From: Bog-473 sp963764305
Lineage (GTDB): Bacteria; Actinomycetota; Acidimicrobiia; Acidimicrobiales; RAAP-2
Direction of reading: 5' to 3'
DNA length: 64,000 nt
Assembly: GCA_963764305.1 (NCBI GenBank)
Contig: CAVXSD010000006.1
Span: forward strand, 620,001 to 684,000
Positions within the stretch are counted from its first letter, which is position 1; each line of letters opens with the position of its first letter. Of the stretch, positions 1-9,117 are shown in pieces. Both the position numbers and the translations under genes were made by a program. The notes below the pieces were generated by a model. That model was given only the letters and a program-made list of their open reading frames with translations. It made no database searches and was not told where the DNA came from.

Positions 1-14
1 GGTAGCGTGCCGGC

Positions 15-410
15 ATGGCGGACTTTGCGGACGTCGAGCAGGTCATCGCCGGGCTCCCCGAGGTGACCGAGGGGGCGAGGCACGGCAACCGGACCTGGTT
101 CGTCGCCGGCAAGGCCTTCGCCTGGGAACGGCCGTTCTCAAAGGCCGATATCAAGCGGTTCGGCGACACCACACCACCACAGGGTCCGATTCTCGCCCTC
201 TGCACCGCCGATGTGGCCGACAAGGATGCCCTGCTGGCCACCGGCACCAAGGGGTTCTTCACCATCCCGCACTTCGACGGCTACGCCGCCGTCCTCGTGC
301 AGCTACGGGCGGCCGCCAAAAAGCCGCTGCGTGAGGCGATCGAGGACGCCTGGTTGGCCTGCGCTCCCGAGACCCTGGCCCGCGGCTTCCTCGGCGACAC
401 CCGACCCTGA
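15..410 (+). CDS. MmcQ/YjbR family protein
   Basis: A 131-residue protein of the MmcQ/YjbR family, small cytoplasmic proteins with a CyaY-like fold that are often described as DNA-binding; the biochemical role is not settled. The family pattern is visible: an N-terminal LPEVTEG with a nearby W(F)VAGKAFAW strand, a central segment ending in FFTIPHFDGY, and a C-terminal helix carrying EDAWLACAP. Full family length is present and the ATG sits close to the window start. The gene converges with the histidine phosphatase on the other strand, and the last 108 bases overlap that gene's tail. Family assignment is good; function is unknown. Confidence 0.8.
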   Translation: MADFADVEQVIAGLPEVTEGARHGNRTWFVAGKAFAWERPFSKADIKRFGDTTPPQGPILALCTADVADKDALLATGTKGFFTIPHFDGYAAVLVQLRAAAKKPLREAIEDAWLACAPETLARGFLGDTRP

Positions 411-1157
411 CCCTTGCTCACGCCGGCGCGGTACCCCGCACGAGTCGTTGAAGCGCAGCAGGATGAAACGGTCCTCCGAGGGCACCCACTCCCATTCGGT
501 CATGGACGCGTGCGCAATGCGCACCCAGCCCCGCCGGTACACCTCCGGCGGCACTCCGAGGAAGTCGATCATGGTCGCCTCGACCACCCCGGCGTGGACG
601 GCGGCCACCACCAGCTCACCCGGGTGGTGGCGCACCACGTCGCGCACCGCGCCTGAGGCCCGGGCCACGAACTCCGACCAGCTCTCACCCCCCGGAGCGA
701 TCGGCACGGTGGGGTCGTTGTCCCAGTCGGGCACCCCGAACTTCTCGACCACGTCGTCCCACTCCAGGCCGTCGGCTTGTCCGGGATCCAGCTCGGAGAG
801 ATCGCGGCGCTCGCGTACCGGGCCGAGGGCCGTCGGTCCGGGCCCCACCACGGGTCGGAGTCGCTCCGCGGTCTCAGTCGCCCGGGGCAGCACCGAGGAA
901 TACAGCGCCGCTGCCTGGCGCAGTTCGCCGCTCTCGTAGAGGCGGTCGGCCAGTGCGGCCACCTGACTGCGCCCCAGGTCGGTCAGTCCCGTGCAGCCCT
1001 TGCGCCCGCCGACAACAAGGTTGAGGTTGCACTCGGCCTCGCCGTGGCGCACGAGCACGATCCGGGCAACACCCGCTTCCGGGCGGAAGATCCGCAGGAC
1101 CCCCTCGTGGGCGCGCTCCGCGCCCTCGCCGGCGGCATCGCCCGCGCCCGCGCTCAC
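303..1157 (-). CDS. Histidine phosphatase family protein
   Basis: A phosphoglycerate-mutase-like (histidine phosphatase) protein of 284 residues. The catalytic signature LVRHGEAECN lies about 35 residues in, followed by LTDLGRSQVAAL, SSVLPRATETAE (second phosphate-pocket arginine) and, late, VVAAVHAGVVE with the second catalytic histidine. I place the start at a GTG that overlaps the stop of the upstream VWA gene by four bases (GTGA); this leaves a short non-conserved N-terminus. After the conserved domain there is a roughly 45-residue Gly/Arg-rich tail that overlaps the MmcQ gene on the other strand. It is the last gene of the obg-proB-proA-MoxR-CoxE train. The substrate cannot be told from sequence. 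Confidence 0.85.
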   Translation of the reverse strand: MSAGAGDAAGEGAERAHEGVLRIFRPEAGVARIVLVRHGEAECNLNLVVGGRKGCTGLTDLGRSQVAALADRLYESGELRQAAALYSSVLPRATETAERLRPVVGPGPTALGPVRERRDLSELDPGQADGLEWDDVVEKFGVPDWDNDPTVPIAPGGESWSEFVARASGAVRDVVRHHPGELVVAAVHAGVVEATMIDFLGVPPEVYRRGWVRIAHASMTEWEWVPSEDRFILLRFNDSCGVPRRREQGSGSGVAEEAAGQGLGSAGQPGVLDRLTQRLFGGRP

Positions 1158-2609
1158 GCCAGGTTGCCGACGAACTGCTCGAGGTGTCGCAGCGTGCGGC
1201 ACTCCACCACCTCGTCGCAGTGCGCCGCGTACTCGCCCACGATGGAGTCGCCCGATCCCCAGTAGTCGCGCGGCTCGGGATTGAGCCAGTAGACGCGCCG
1301 CGCCCGGGCCTGCAGGTCCTCGAGCACCCATGACTGGGCCGCGTGGTAGTTGTTGCGGGCGTCCCCCAGCACCATCACGCTCGAGCGCGAGGTCACCTGG
1401 TCGCCCCAGCGCCGGTGGAACTCGGTCAGCGCGTGCCCGTAGTCGGAGTGCCCGTCCACCCAGATGACGTCCGCCTCCAGGTTGATGCGGGCCACCGCTT
1501 CCGCCGGGTCGACCACGCCCTCGAAGAACCGCGTCACCTCGTCGATCCCGTCGACGAAGACGAAGCTGCGCACCTTGGAGAACTGCGACGAAATGGCGTA
1601 CACCAGGTGCAGGGTGAAGCGGGCGAAGCTCGCCACCGACCCCGAGATGTCCGCGATGACGAAGATCTCCGGCTTGGCCGGGCGCGGGTGGCGGAAGCGC
1701 GGCTCAATGGGCACCCCGCCCGTGGAGAGCGAGCGCCGCATGGTGGCGCGGAAGTCGAGGGGGCCCTTGCGGCCGTGGCGGCGCTTGCGGGCCAGACGGA
1801 CCGCCAGCTTGCGTGAGAGCGGCTGGAGCACCCGGTGCAGCATGGCCAGCTCCTCGCGGGTGGCGTGCATGACGTCGATGTCCTCGGGCAGCGGCTTGCG
1901 CACGGAGCGGGCCAAGGCCTCTGCTCCCCGGTCCTCGACAAGGCGCCGGCGGATCTCCGTCTCGACGGAGCTGCGGAACTTCTCGATGCGTGCCCTGAAA
2001 TTCGTCGGCGGCCAGGCGCTCCTCCAGGTCGGTCAAGGAGCCGCCGGCCGCGCCCGCCTGGGCCTGGCTCATCAGGCGGTCCAGCACGGCGTCGAGGTCC
2101 AGGTTCCGCAGGGTGCGGTAGAGGTAGTAGGTCCCGCCGACCGGGCGTCCGGGCTCCATGCCGGCGTAGCGGTCGACCGCGTTGCGGGCCACCATGTTCA
2201 TGAGACCGGCGTCAGCCGAGAGCAGCGACTTGAAGAGCATCTCGGCCAGTTCCTCGGGCGTCATGCCTTCGCCGCCCCCGCCGCTCTGCCACGAGCGGCG
2301 CTGCCCCTGTGAGCCGCCCTGCCCGGACTGCTCGCCGTCGAGCTCGTCGCCCTCGTCCCCGCCGTCCCCGCCTTCCGCCTCTCCGGCACCGCCGGTCCGC
2401 ACGGCGAAGAACACCTCGAAGGCCGTCTCGAAGACGCGCCAGTGCGAGGACGACTTCACCAGCGTGGCGGCCAGGGCGTACTTCAGGGCCTCGCGGTCCT
2501 CCAAGGGAATGTGCTTGACCGCCTCGGCCGCATCGAGGTGCTCGGTCAGCGAGACGGGCAGCCCGGCACGGCGCAGCTCCGTGACGAACCCGGACAGGAG
2601 GTCGAGCAC
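1154..2609 (-). CDS. CoxE-like VWA domain protein, frameshifted
   Basis: A von Willebrand factor A protein of the CoxE/DUF58-like type, the usual partner of a MoxR AAA+ ATPase in metal-centre insertion or complex assembly. The first ~200 codons (GTG start at 2609) carry the helical CoxE N-domain with an acidic Gly-rich linker. The rest, with the MIDAS motif DISGS, a GDARNN turn and YWLNPEPRDYWGSGDS, is in another frame. The two halves join if one base is removed at the A-run 1998-2000 (minus strand GAATTTCAGG should read GAATTCAGG), which gives about 484 residues. Both halves stay well conserved, so a sequence error or very recent mutation is likelier than decay. The start lies four bases after the MoxR stop and the end overlaps the phosphatase start. 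Confidence 0.85.
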
Positions 2610-2612
2610 GCC

Positions 2613-3542
2613 TCAGCCCGGCGAGGCCGACAGCAGCTCCTTGGAGGCCCGCTCGATGTCGGCTTGATACTTCAGGAGGATGTGCAGGGTGTCCTTGGCC
2701 CCGGCGGCGTCGACCGTCTCGACGCCGAGCAGCACCAGCGTGCGGGCCCAGTCGATGGTCTCGGAGACCGACGGTGCCTTGCGCAGCTCGAGGGTGCGCA
2801 GCGAGCGCACGATGCGCGCCACCTGGTCGGCCAGCTCCTCGCTGATGCCGGGCACCTTGGCCCGCACGATCTCGCGCTCGCGCTCGAGGTCCGGATAGTC
2901 GATGTGCAAGTAGAGACAGCGGCGCTTGAGCGCCTCGGAGAGCTCACGCGTGTTGTTGGACGTCAGGAACACCATGGGCAGCTGGGTGGCCCGCACCGTG
3001 CCGAGCTCGGGGATCGACACCTGGTACTCCGAGAGGATCTCGAGCAGCAGCGCCTCGGTCTCGAGCTCCACCCGGTCGACCTCGTCGACGAGCAGCACGA
3101 CGGGCTCGGTGGCCCGGATCGCCTCGAGCAGGGGCCTGGTCAGCAGGAAGTCCTCCGAGAAGATGTCTTCCTCCAGCTCGGACCAGCTCGGGCCTTCCTC
3201 CTCGGCCTTGCCGTGCTCACCCGCCTGGATCCGCAGCAGCTGCTTGCGGTAGTTCCACTCGTAGAGGGCCTTGGACTCGTCGAGCCCCTCGTAGCACTGC
3301 AGGCGGATGAGCCGCGCCCCGGTGAGCTCGGCCACCGACTTGGCCAACTGCGTCTTGCCGGTTCCGGCCGGCCCCTCGACCAGCACCGGCTTAGCCAGCC
3401 GGTCGGCCAGGTACACCACGCCGCTGATCGATTCGTCGGCCAGGTAGCCGACATCGGCCAGGCCGCCCCGCACCGCGTCCAGGGACCCGAACCGGGGGGG
3501 ACCGCTCTCCGGCAGGCCCAGTGCTGCGTTCCCCTCGCTCAC
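2613..3542 (-). CDS. MoxR family AAA+ ATPase
   Basis: A 309-residue AAA+ ATPase of the MoxR branch. Walker A (GPAGTGKT) is at about residues 57-64 and Walker B (VVLLVDEVDR) at about 147-156; the sensor region FLTSNNTRELSEALKRRC follows, with the arginine-rich RRC typical of MoxR. MoxR ATPases act as chaperones with a VWA partner, and that partner is encoded immediately downstream. The GTG start overlaps the proA stop by four bases (GTGA), so the longer open frame that runs back through proA is not coding. Expected location is the cytoplasm. The client complex is unknown; carbon monoxide dehydrogenase subunits are not seen in this window. Confidence 0.92.
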   Translation of the reverse strand: MSEGNAALGLPESGPPRFGSLDAVRGGLADVGYLADESISGVVYLADRLAKPVLVEGPAGTGKTQLAKSVAELTGARLIRLQCYEGLDESKALYEWNYRKQLLRIQAGEHGKAEEEGPSWSELEEDIFSEDFLLTRPLLEAIRATEPVVLLVDEVDRVELETEALLLEILSEYQVSIPELGTVRATQLPMVFLTSNNTRELSEALKRRCLYLHIDYPDLEREREIVRAKVPGISEELADQVARIVRSLRTLELRKAPSVSETIDWARTLVLLGVETVDAAGAKDTLHILLKYQADIERASKELLSASPG

Positions 3543-4792
3543 CGGCGCACCTGTCCGTCTCCACGCACGATCCACTTCAACGTCGTCAGCTCCTTCACTC
3601 CCATGGGTCCGCGGGCATGCAGCTTCTGGGTCGAGATCCCCACCTCGGCACCCAGCCCGAGTTCTTCGCCGTCGACGAACCGCGTCGACGCGTTCACCAG
3701 CACGGCCGCCCCGTCCACCTCGGCCACGAAGCGGTCGGCCACCGCCACGTCGGAGGTCACGATCGCCTCGGAGTGGCCCGAGCTGTACCGCGCGATGTGC
3801 TCGATGGCCTCCCCCACGTCGTCGACCATCCCGATCGCCACCACGGGTCCCAGGAACTCGGTGGCGAAGTCGCTCTCCAGGGCCGGCACGGCGTCGGGCA
3901 CGTGGTCCCGCACGCGCTCGTCGGCCCGGATCTCCACCCCCGCCGTCACCAGCGAGGCCGCCAGCCGGGGCAGGAGGTCGGCCGCCACCCCTGCGTGCAC
4001 CAGGATCGTCTCGACCGCGTTGCAGACCCCGAAACGATGCGTCTTGGCGTTGAGGGCCAACTCGTGCGCCATGGTGAGGTCGGCGGCCCCGTCGATGTAG
4101 ATGTGGCAGTTCCCGTCGCCGTCGAGCACGTACGGCACGGTGGCGTGATCGATCAGTGACGCGATCAGCGCCTGCCCGCCGCGCGGGATCAGGCAGTCGA
4201 TGAAGCCGCGCAGCTGCATGAACGCGGTCGCCGTCTCGTGCGACGTGTCCTCCACCAGGGCGACGGCGTCCTCGGGCAGGCCGGCCTTCACCGCGGCCCC
4301 GCGGAGCAGGCCCACGATGGCCCGGTTGGACTCGATCGCCGACGACGAGCCGCGCAGGAACGCGGCGTTTCCCGCCTTGAGGCACAGGCCGGCGGCGTCA
4401 CTCGTGACGTTGGGTCGGTTCTCGTAGATCACCCCGACCACGCCGAGCGGCACGCGCACCCGTGTCACGCGCAGGCCGTTGGGCCGCACCCACCCTTCTG
4501 TGACCTCCCCCACCGGGTCGGGCAGCCCCGCCACCTTGCGCAGGCCGTCCGCCATGCCCCGCACCCGGTCCTCGGTCAGGCGCAGCCGGTCCCGGGCCGC
4601 CTCCACCATGCCGGCGGCTTCGGCCCGCTCGAGGTCCGCTCGGTTGGCCTCCACCAGGGCCGCCCCGTCCTCCTGGAGTAGGTCGGCGGCCAGGCGCAGC
4701 GCATCGTCCCGCACCGAGCTCGGTGCCCTCGCCACCACCCGGGCGGCCGACCGGACGCGGCCCGCGAGCTGCTCCAATGCGGGCGAGGTCAT
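3539..4792 (-). CDS. proA: Glutamate-5-semialdehyde dehydrogenase (gamma-glutamyl phosphate reductase)
   Basis: Second enzyme of proline synthesis: it reduces gamma-glutamyl phosphate to glutamate-5-semialdehyde with NADPH. The 417-residue length is normal. Family landmarks include VIYENRPNVT, the KAGNAAFLRGSSSA cofactor loop, the IPRGG motif, and the catalytic cysteine in RFGVCNAVETILVH. The C-terminus has the typical NASTRFVDGEELGLGAEVGISTQ pattern, here written in two pieces: NASTRF, then GLGAEVGISTQ. The ATG start lies four bases after the proB stop, and the stop overlaps the MoxR start by four bases, so proB-proA-moxR look translationally coupled. Confidence 0.97.
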   Translation of the reverse strand: MTSPALEQLAGRVRSAARVVARAPSSVRDDALRLAADLLQEDGAALVEANRADLERAEAAGMVEAARDRLRLTEDRVRGMADGLRKVAGLPDPVGEVTEGWVRPNGLRVTRVRVPLGVVGVIYENRPNVTSDAAGLCLKAGNAAFLRGSSSAIESNRAIVGLLRGAAVKAGLPEDAVALVEDTSHETATAFMQLRGFIDCLIPRGGQALIASLIDHATVPYVLDGDGNCHIYIDGAADLTMAHELALNAKTHRFGVCNAVETILVHAGVAADLLPRLAASLVTAGVEIRADERVRDHVPDAVPALESDFATEFLGPVVAIGMVDDVGEAIEHIARYSSGHSEAIVTSDVAVADRFVAEVDGAAVLVNASTRFVDGEELGLGAEVGISTQKLHARGPMGVKELTTLKWIVRGDGQVRR

Positions 4793-4796
4793 CGGG

Positions 4797-5843
4797 TCAG
4801 GTTACAAGCACCAGGTCGTCTCGATGGACGACGACCTGGCTGCGGCGACCAATCCACTCGGCGGACCGCTCGGCGTGCGCCCGGACCAGGCCCTTGGCGA
4901 AGACGACCCCGTCGGGCCCGGCGATCTCGACGGCGTCGGCCGGCCGGAAGCCGCCCGACACCCCGGTCACCCCGGCTGCCAGCAACGACCGCCCGCGCCC
5001 GGTCAGCGCCGCCCGGGCGCCGTCGTCCACGGTGAGGCCGCCGCTCGAGCCCAGCGCGAAGGCGATCCACAGCTTGCGGGCGGAGAGCCTGGCCTCGCGG
5101 GCCCGGAACACCGTCCCCACGCCCGCTTCGCCGGCCAGGGCGGCCGCCAGCACTCCGGGGCGACCGGCATCGGCGATCACGGTCTGCACCCCGGACCAGG
5201 TGGCGATCTTGGCCGCCGCCAGTTTCGAGGCCATCCCCCCGCTCCCCATGGCGCTCCCGGGGCCGCCGGCCAGGCGCTCGAGCTGCTGGTCGATCTCCAC
5301 CACCTCCTCGATCAGGGAGGCTTCCGCATCCCGGCGCGGGTCGGCCGTGAGCAAGCCAGGCGCGTCGGTGAGCAGGACGAGGAGTTGCGCGCCGACCAGG
5401 TGGGCGACCAGGGCAGCCAGGCGGTCGTTGTCGCCGAAGCGGATCTCCTCGTCGGCCACGGCGTCGTTCTCGTTGACCACAGGGACGACGCCGAGGTCCG
5501 CCAGGTGGCGCAGCGTCCCCCGCGCGTGCAGGTACTGCGTCCGGTGCACGAAGTCGAGCGGCGCCAGCAGCACCTGACCGGCCAGGATGCCGTGCGGCTC
5601 GAAGCCGTCCTGCCACAGCCGCATCAGGCGGTGCTGGCCCACCGCCGACACTGCCTGGAGCACGGCGGGATCCGAGGGCCGCTGCCGGCCGCGATCGAGC
5701 GCGTCCCAGCCGGCGGAGATGGCGCCGGAGGTGACCACGACCACGGTGTGCCCGTCGGCGCGCGCCGCCGCCAGGTCCGCGCACAGCCGGCGCACCGTCT
5801 CGGGCGTCACGGAGGACGATCCCACCTTCACGACGGCGATCAC
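4797..5843 (-). CDS. proB: Glutamate 5-kinase
   Basis: First enzyme of proline synthesis, phosphorylating glutamate with ATP. The 348-residue protein has the amino-acid-kinase domain (VVKVGSSSV at the N-terminus, VVTSGAISAG, VVPVVNENDAV, FGDNDRLAA, GGMASKLAAA) and a C-terminal PUA domain from about residue 260. The start is a GTG overlapping the obg stop by four bases (GTGA). proB activity is normally inhibited by proline in enzymes carrying the full kinase domain; the feedback residues cannot be checked here. It sits in the common order obg-proB-proA. Confidence 0.96.
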   Translation of the reverse strand: MIAVVKVGSSSVTPETVRRLCADLAAARADGHTVVVVTSGAISAGWDALDRGRQRPSDPAVLQAVSAVGQHRLMRLWQDGFEPHGILAGQVLLAPLDFVHRTQYLHARGTLRHLADLGVVPVVNENDAVADEEIRFGDNDRLAALVAHLVGAQLLVLLTDAPGLLTADPRRDAEASLIEEVVEIDQQLERLAGGPGSAMGSGGMASKLAAAKIATWSGVQTVIADAGRPGVLAAALAGEAGVGTVFRAREARLSARKLWIAFALGSSGGLTVDDGARAALTGRGRSLLAAGVTGVSGGFRPADAVEIAGPDGVVFAKGLVRAHAERSAEWIGRRSQVVVHRDDLVLVT

Positions 5844-7102
5844 TGCTCCTCGCCCCAGGTGAAGGTCATGGTCCCCACCGTGACGTCGTCCCCCTCGCGG
5901 GCACCCGCCCGCGCCAGGGCGCGGTCGACGCCGAGGCGCCGCAGCCGCCGCACCACCTCGGCCTGGGCCCCTTCGTCGGTGAGGTCGGACAGCGCCACTG
6001 CGCGCTCTGCGGCGCGCCCGTGGACGACCCAGGCACCCACCCCCGCCCGCTCCACGGCCACACCCTCGGGGATGGGCCGGTGCACGACGATCTCGCTCGA
6101 GGTGGCCACGGCCGCCTCGGCCCGCGCCTCCTGCACAAGCGGGGCGAGACGTTCTACCAGCGCGCCGACGCCGGACCCCGACGCCGCCGACAGCACCATC
6201 TCGCACACGCCTTCGTCGTCGGCACCCATGTCGCCCTTGCTCCCCACGACGATCCGTGGGCGCTCCAGGAGCTCGGGCCGGTACGAGCCCAGCTCGGTCA
6301 AGAGGACGCGCCGCTGCTCCGACGGCGCGACACCGCCGGCGTCGGGCGCACCGAGGTCCACGAGCACCACCAGCACGCGGGCGCGCTCGATGTGGCGCAG
6401 GAACTGGTGCCCGAGCCCCTTGCCCTCCGCCGCCCCCTCGACCAGACCGGGGATGTCGGCCATCACGAACTCGGTGCCGTCGCGCGCGCCACCGACCCGG
6501 ACGACGCCGAGATGCGGCTCCAGCGTGGTGAAGGGGTAGGCGGCGATCTTGGGCTTCGCCGCCGAAACCGTCGAGATCAAGGTCGACTTGCCGGCGTTGG
6601 GGAAGCCGACCAGCGCCACGTCGGCCATCAGCTTGAGCTCCATGTCCAGCCAGAACTCCTGTCCCTTCTCCCCCTGCTCGGCGAAGGCGGGGGCACGACG
6701 GCGGTTGGAGAGGAAGCGCGCGTTGCCCCGGCCACCCTGGCCGCCCTCGGCCACCATGGAGCGCGCGCCATCCTGGTCGAGGTCGCAGATCACCGCGCCG
6801 TTCCGGTCACGCACCACCGTGCCGACGGGCACGGGCACCGAGAGGTCCTTGCCCCGGGCGCCGTGCCGCTTGGAGCCCGAGCCGTGCACGCCGTCGGTGG
6901 CGCGGCGGAACGGGTGGTCCCGGAAGCCGAGGAGCGATGACTGGTTGACCGAAGCCACGAGCCAGACGTCCCCGCCGTGACCGCCGTCGCCGCCGTCGGG
7001 ACCACCCCGGTCCACGTGGGCCTCCCGGCGCCACGACACGGCCCCGGCTCCCCCGTCACCGGCGCGCGCGTGAAGTTGGGCCTGGTCGACGAAGCCGGAC
7101 AT
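5840..7102 (-). CDS. obg: GTPase ObgE/CgtA
   Basis: An essential ribosome-associated GTPase involved in 50S assembly and stress signalling. The 420-residue protein shows the Gly-rich Obg fold first (GGDGGHGGDVWL near residue 40), then the G domain with G1 GFPNAGKS, G3 DIPGLVEGA and a VGSKGDM motif in place of the usual NKxD, then a C-terminal OCT-like domain of about 70 residues. The ATG start lies 12 bases after the amidohydrolase stop; the end overlaps proB. The Asn-to-Ser change in the guanine-recognition motif (GSKGD rather than NKxD) occurs in some families and is not by itself a defect. Confidence 0.96.
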   Translation of the reverse strand: MSGFVDQAQLHARAGDGGAGAVSWRREAHVDRGGPDGGDGGHGGDVWLVASVNQSSLLGFRDHPFRRATDGVHGSGSKRHGARGKDLSVPVPVGTVVRDRNGAVICDLDQDGARSMVAEGGQGGRGNARFLSNRRRAPAFAEQGEKGQEFWLDMELKLMADVALVGFPNAGKSTLISTVSAAKPKIAAYPFTTLEPHLGVVRVGGARDGTEFVMADIPGLVEGAAEGKGLGHQFLRHIERARVLVVLVDLGAPDAGGVAPSEQRRVLLTELGSYRPELLERPRIVVGSKGDMGADDEGVCEMVLSAASGSGVGALVERLAPLVQEARAEAAVATSSEIVVHRPIPEGVAVERAGVGAWVVHGRAAERAVALSDLTDEGAQAEVVRRLRRLGVDRALARAGAREGDDVTVGTMTFTWGEEQ

Positions 7103-7114
7103 AGCGGGGAAAGC

Positions 7115-8422
7115 CTACGAGCCGAGCAGTCGGTGGGCGCGCTGGACCACCTCGGCGCGGGCCCGGTCACCGTCGATCGTGGTGCACCGACCCTCCTCGA
7201 CGACATGCGCCCCGCCCACCCAGACGTCGGTCACCAGATAGCCGGCGCCCGCCCACACGAGATGGCCCAGCAGCTCGGCGTCGCTCAGCGAAGGGGTGAA
7301 GCGGGCGTCGTCGGTGCGCAGCCGGATGAGATCGGCCGGCCGGCCCACCTCCAGCGCGCCCACCGGGAGGCCGAGCGCCTCCCCGCCGCCCCGGGTGGCC
7401 AGCCGAAGCGCCGCGGCGGTGCTCAGGACATCGGGGTCGCCTGCGGTGGCCCGGGCGAACATCGGTGCCAGCCGCATCTCGTCCCACAGGTGGAGGTCGT
7501 CGTTGGAGGCCGGGCCGTCGGTGCCCAGGCCGACCCGCACGCCGCGATCGAGCAGTGCCCGCAGCGGGGCGATGCCCGACCCCAGCTTCCCGTTGGATCC
7601 CGGGCAGTGCGCCACGGCCACGTCGTACGCGCCGAGCAGCGCCAGGTCCGCGTCGTCGAGCCACACCGCATGCGCTGCGAGCACCCGGCCCTCGAGCACC
7701 CCCTCGGACGCCAGCAACGCCGGCGCGCTCATGCCGTAGCGGTCCCGCACCACGTGACACTCGGCCGCCGTCTCGGAGAGGTGGATCTGCAGCAGCGCGT
7801 CGCGTGCCCGCGCCTCGGCCGCGATCGCGCGCAGCCCCTCCGGCGGCACCGTGTAGGCGGCGTGGGGCCCGAAGCCCACCTGGAGCCGGTCGTCCTTCCC
7901 TGCCGTGGCGTCGGCCACCGCGCAGGCGCCGGCCAGCAGCGCCTCCCAGCTGCTCCCCGGACCGGCGCCGGGCACGTCGAAGATGGCCGGGGTGTACATG
8001 GCGCGAATGCCGGCATCGAGCACGGCGTGCACCACACCGTCGGGATGCCGGTACTGCTCGCAGGTGGTGGTGACCCCGTTGCCCAGCATCTCAACGGCGC
8101 CGAGCACCATGCCCCAGTACACGTCCTCGTCGGACAACCGCGCCTCGCGCGGCCAGACGGCCTCGAGCAGCCACCGCTCGAGGGGCAACCCGTCGCCCGC
8201 GCTGCGCACCAGCGTCATGGGCGAGTGCCCGTGGCAGTTCACCAGGCCCGGCATGAGCAGGCCGCCCAACCGGCACACCTCCGTCCCGGACGCGGGTGGG
8301 ACCTGCCACGGATCCCCGATCCACGAGATGCGGTCGTCCTCGATCTCGACGGCGCCCGGGGCCAGCACCGTGTCGTCGGCGTCGACGGTGAAGATGACTT
8401 CGGCCTCGAGCCGCAGGGTCAC
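7115..8422 (-). CDS. Amidohydrolase, MTA/SAH deaminase-like
   Basis: A 435-residue metal-dependent hydrolase of the ATZ/TRZ/MtaD branch, which deaminates or dechlorinates ring compounds such as 5'-methylthioadenosine, S-adenosylhomocysteine or s-triazines. Metal ligands are visible as NCHGHSPM (HxH), LQIHLSET, LAAHAVWLDD and the late GLGTDGPASNDD aspartate. The GTG start overlaps the DtxR stop by four bases. A purine nucleoside phosphorylase is encoded 2.7 kb upstream on the other strand, so a role in nucleoside or methylthioadenosine salvage is plausible; the exact substrate is inference. An alternative is guanine or cytosine deaminase-like activity, which the motif spacing supports less well. 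Confidence 0.85.
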   Translation of the reverse strand: MTLRLEAEVIFTVDADDTVLAPGAVEIEDDRISWIGDPWQVPPASGTEVCRLGGLLMPGLVNCHGHSPMTLVRSAGDGLPLERWLLEAVWPREARLSDEDVYWGMVLGAVEMLGNGVTTTCEQYRHPDGVVHAVLDAGIRAMYTPAIFDVPGAGPGSSWEALLAGACAVADATAGKDDRLQVGFGPHAAYTVPPEGLRAIAAEARARDALLQIHLSETAAECHVVRDRYGMSAPALLASEGVLEGRVLAAHAVWLDDADLALLGAYDVAVAHCPGSNGKLGSGIAPLRALLDRGVRVGLGTDGPASNDDLHLWDEMRLAPMFARATAGDPDVLSTAAALRLATRGGGEALGLPVGALEVGRPADLIRLRTDDARFTPSLSDAELLGHLVWAGAGYLVTDVWVGGAHVVEEGRCTTIDGDRARAEVVQRAHRLLGS

Positions 8423-9117
8423 GGTGCCCCGACGTACAGCCGGTCGGAGAGGTCACGCGAGACCCGAATGGCCGCGGCACCTCCCTCGACCGTCATCTCC
8501 ACATTGCCTTCGGGATCGCGGCGGTCCACCTGGGCGACGGCGCCCGGAATGAAGCCGCCCTCGTCGAGCAGGGTGAGCGACCCCAGGTTCAGCTCCACCT
8601 CCTCGCTGATGCGGAAGAGCCGCACGCGCTCGCCGGCGTCCACCTCGGCCAACGGTCGCACCGGGGCCGACGGCGCCGGGGAGTGCGACCCTGGTATCGG
8701 GTTGCCGTGCGGGCAGGTGGCGGGGTCGCCGAGCAGCTCCACCAGGCGGGCCTCGACATCATCGGAGATCACGTGCTCCCAGCGGCCCGCCTCGCGGTGC
8801 ACCTTGTGCCACTCGAGCCCGATCACGTCGACCAGCAGGCGCTCGGCCAGGCGATGCTTGCGCACGACCTTCTCCGCCAGGGCCTGCCCGCTCTCGGTCA
8901 ACGAGAGCCGGCGGCCGTCGCGCGTCACGTACCCGTCCTCGCGCAAGCGGTCCAACATCTCGGAGACCGATGGGGCCGACCGGCCTAGGCGCTCCGCGAT
9001 GCGGGCCTGGATCACCGGCACGCCCTCCTCGGCCAGCGACAGCATCGTCTCGAGATACTCCTCGACGGGCGGGTGGTACTCCTGCGGCTGGCGGTCCGCG
9101 CCGCGGCGCTCAGTCAT
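8419..9117 (-). CDS. DtxR/MntR family metal-dependent transcriptional regulator
   Basis: A 232-residue iron- or manganese-responsive repressor of the DtxR family. It has an N-terminal winged helix (EEYLETMLSLAEEG, then RLGRSAPSVSEMLDRLREDGYV as the recognition region), a dimerisation and metal-binding domain with RKHRLAERLL, EAGRWEHVISDDVE and CPHGNPIPG, and a C-terminal FeoA/SH3-like domain from about residue 155. The ATG lies 8 bases before the end of the amine oxidase gene, and the stop overlaps the amidohydrolase start. Its place inside a run leading into obg and proBA is unusual. Whether it senses Fe or Mn cannot be decided by eye. Confidence 0.92.
   Translation of the reverse strand: MTERRGADRQPQEYHPPVEEYLETMLSLAEEGVPVIQARIAERLGRSAPSVSEMLDRLREDGYVTRDGRRLSLTESGQALAEKVVRKHRLAERLLVDVIGLEWHKVHREAGRWEHVISDDVEARLVELLGDPATCPHGNPIPGSHSPAPSAPVRPLAEVDAGERVRLFRISEEVELNLGSLTLLDEGGFIPGAVAQVDRRDPEGNVEMTVEGGAAAIRVSRDLSDRLYVGAP

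Noticed and set aside
2613..4385. A longer MoxR protein reading back through proA
   Set aside because: The upstream 280 codons are an off-frame read of proA; a GTG at the proA stop is the likely start.
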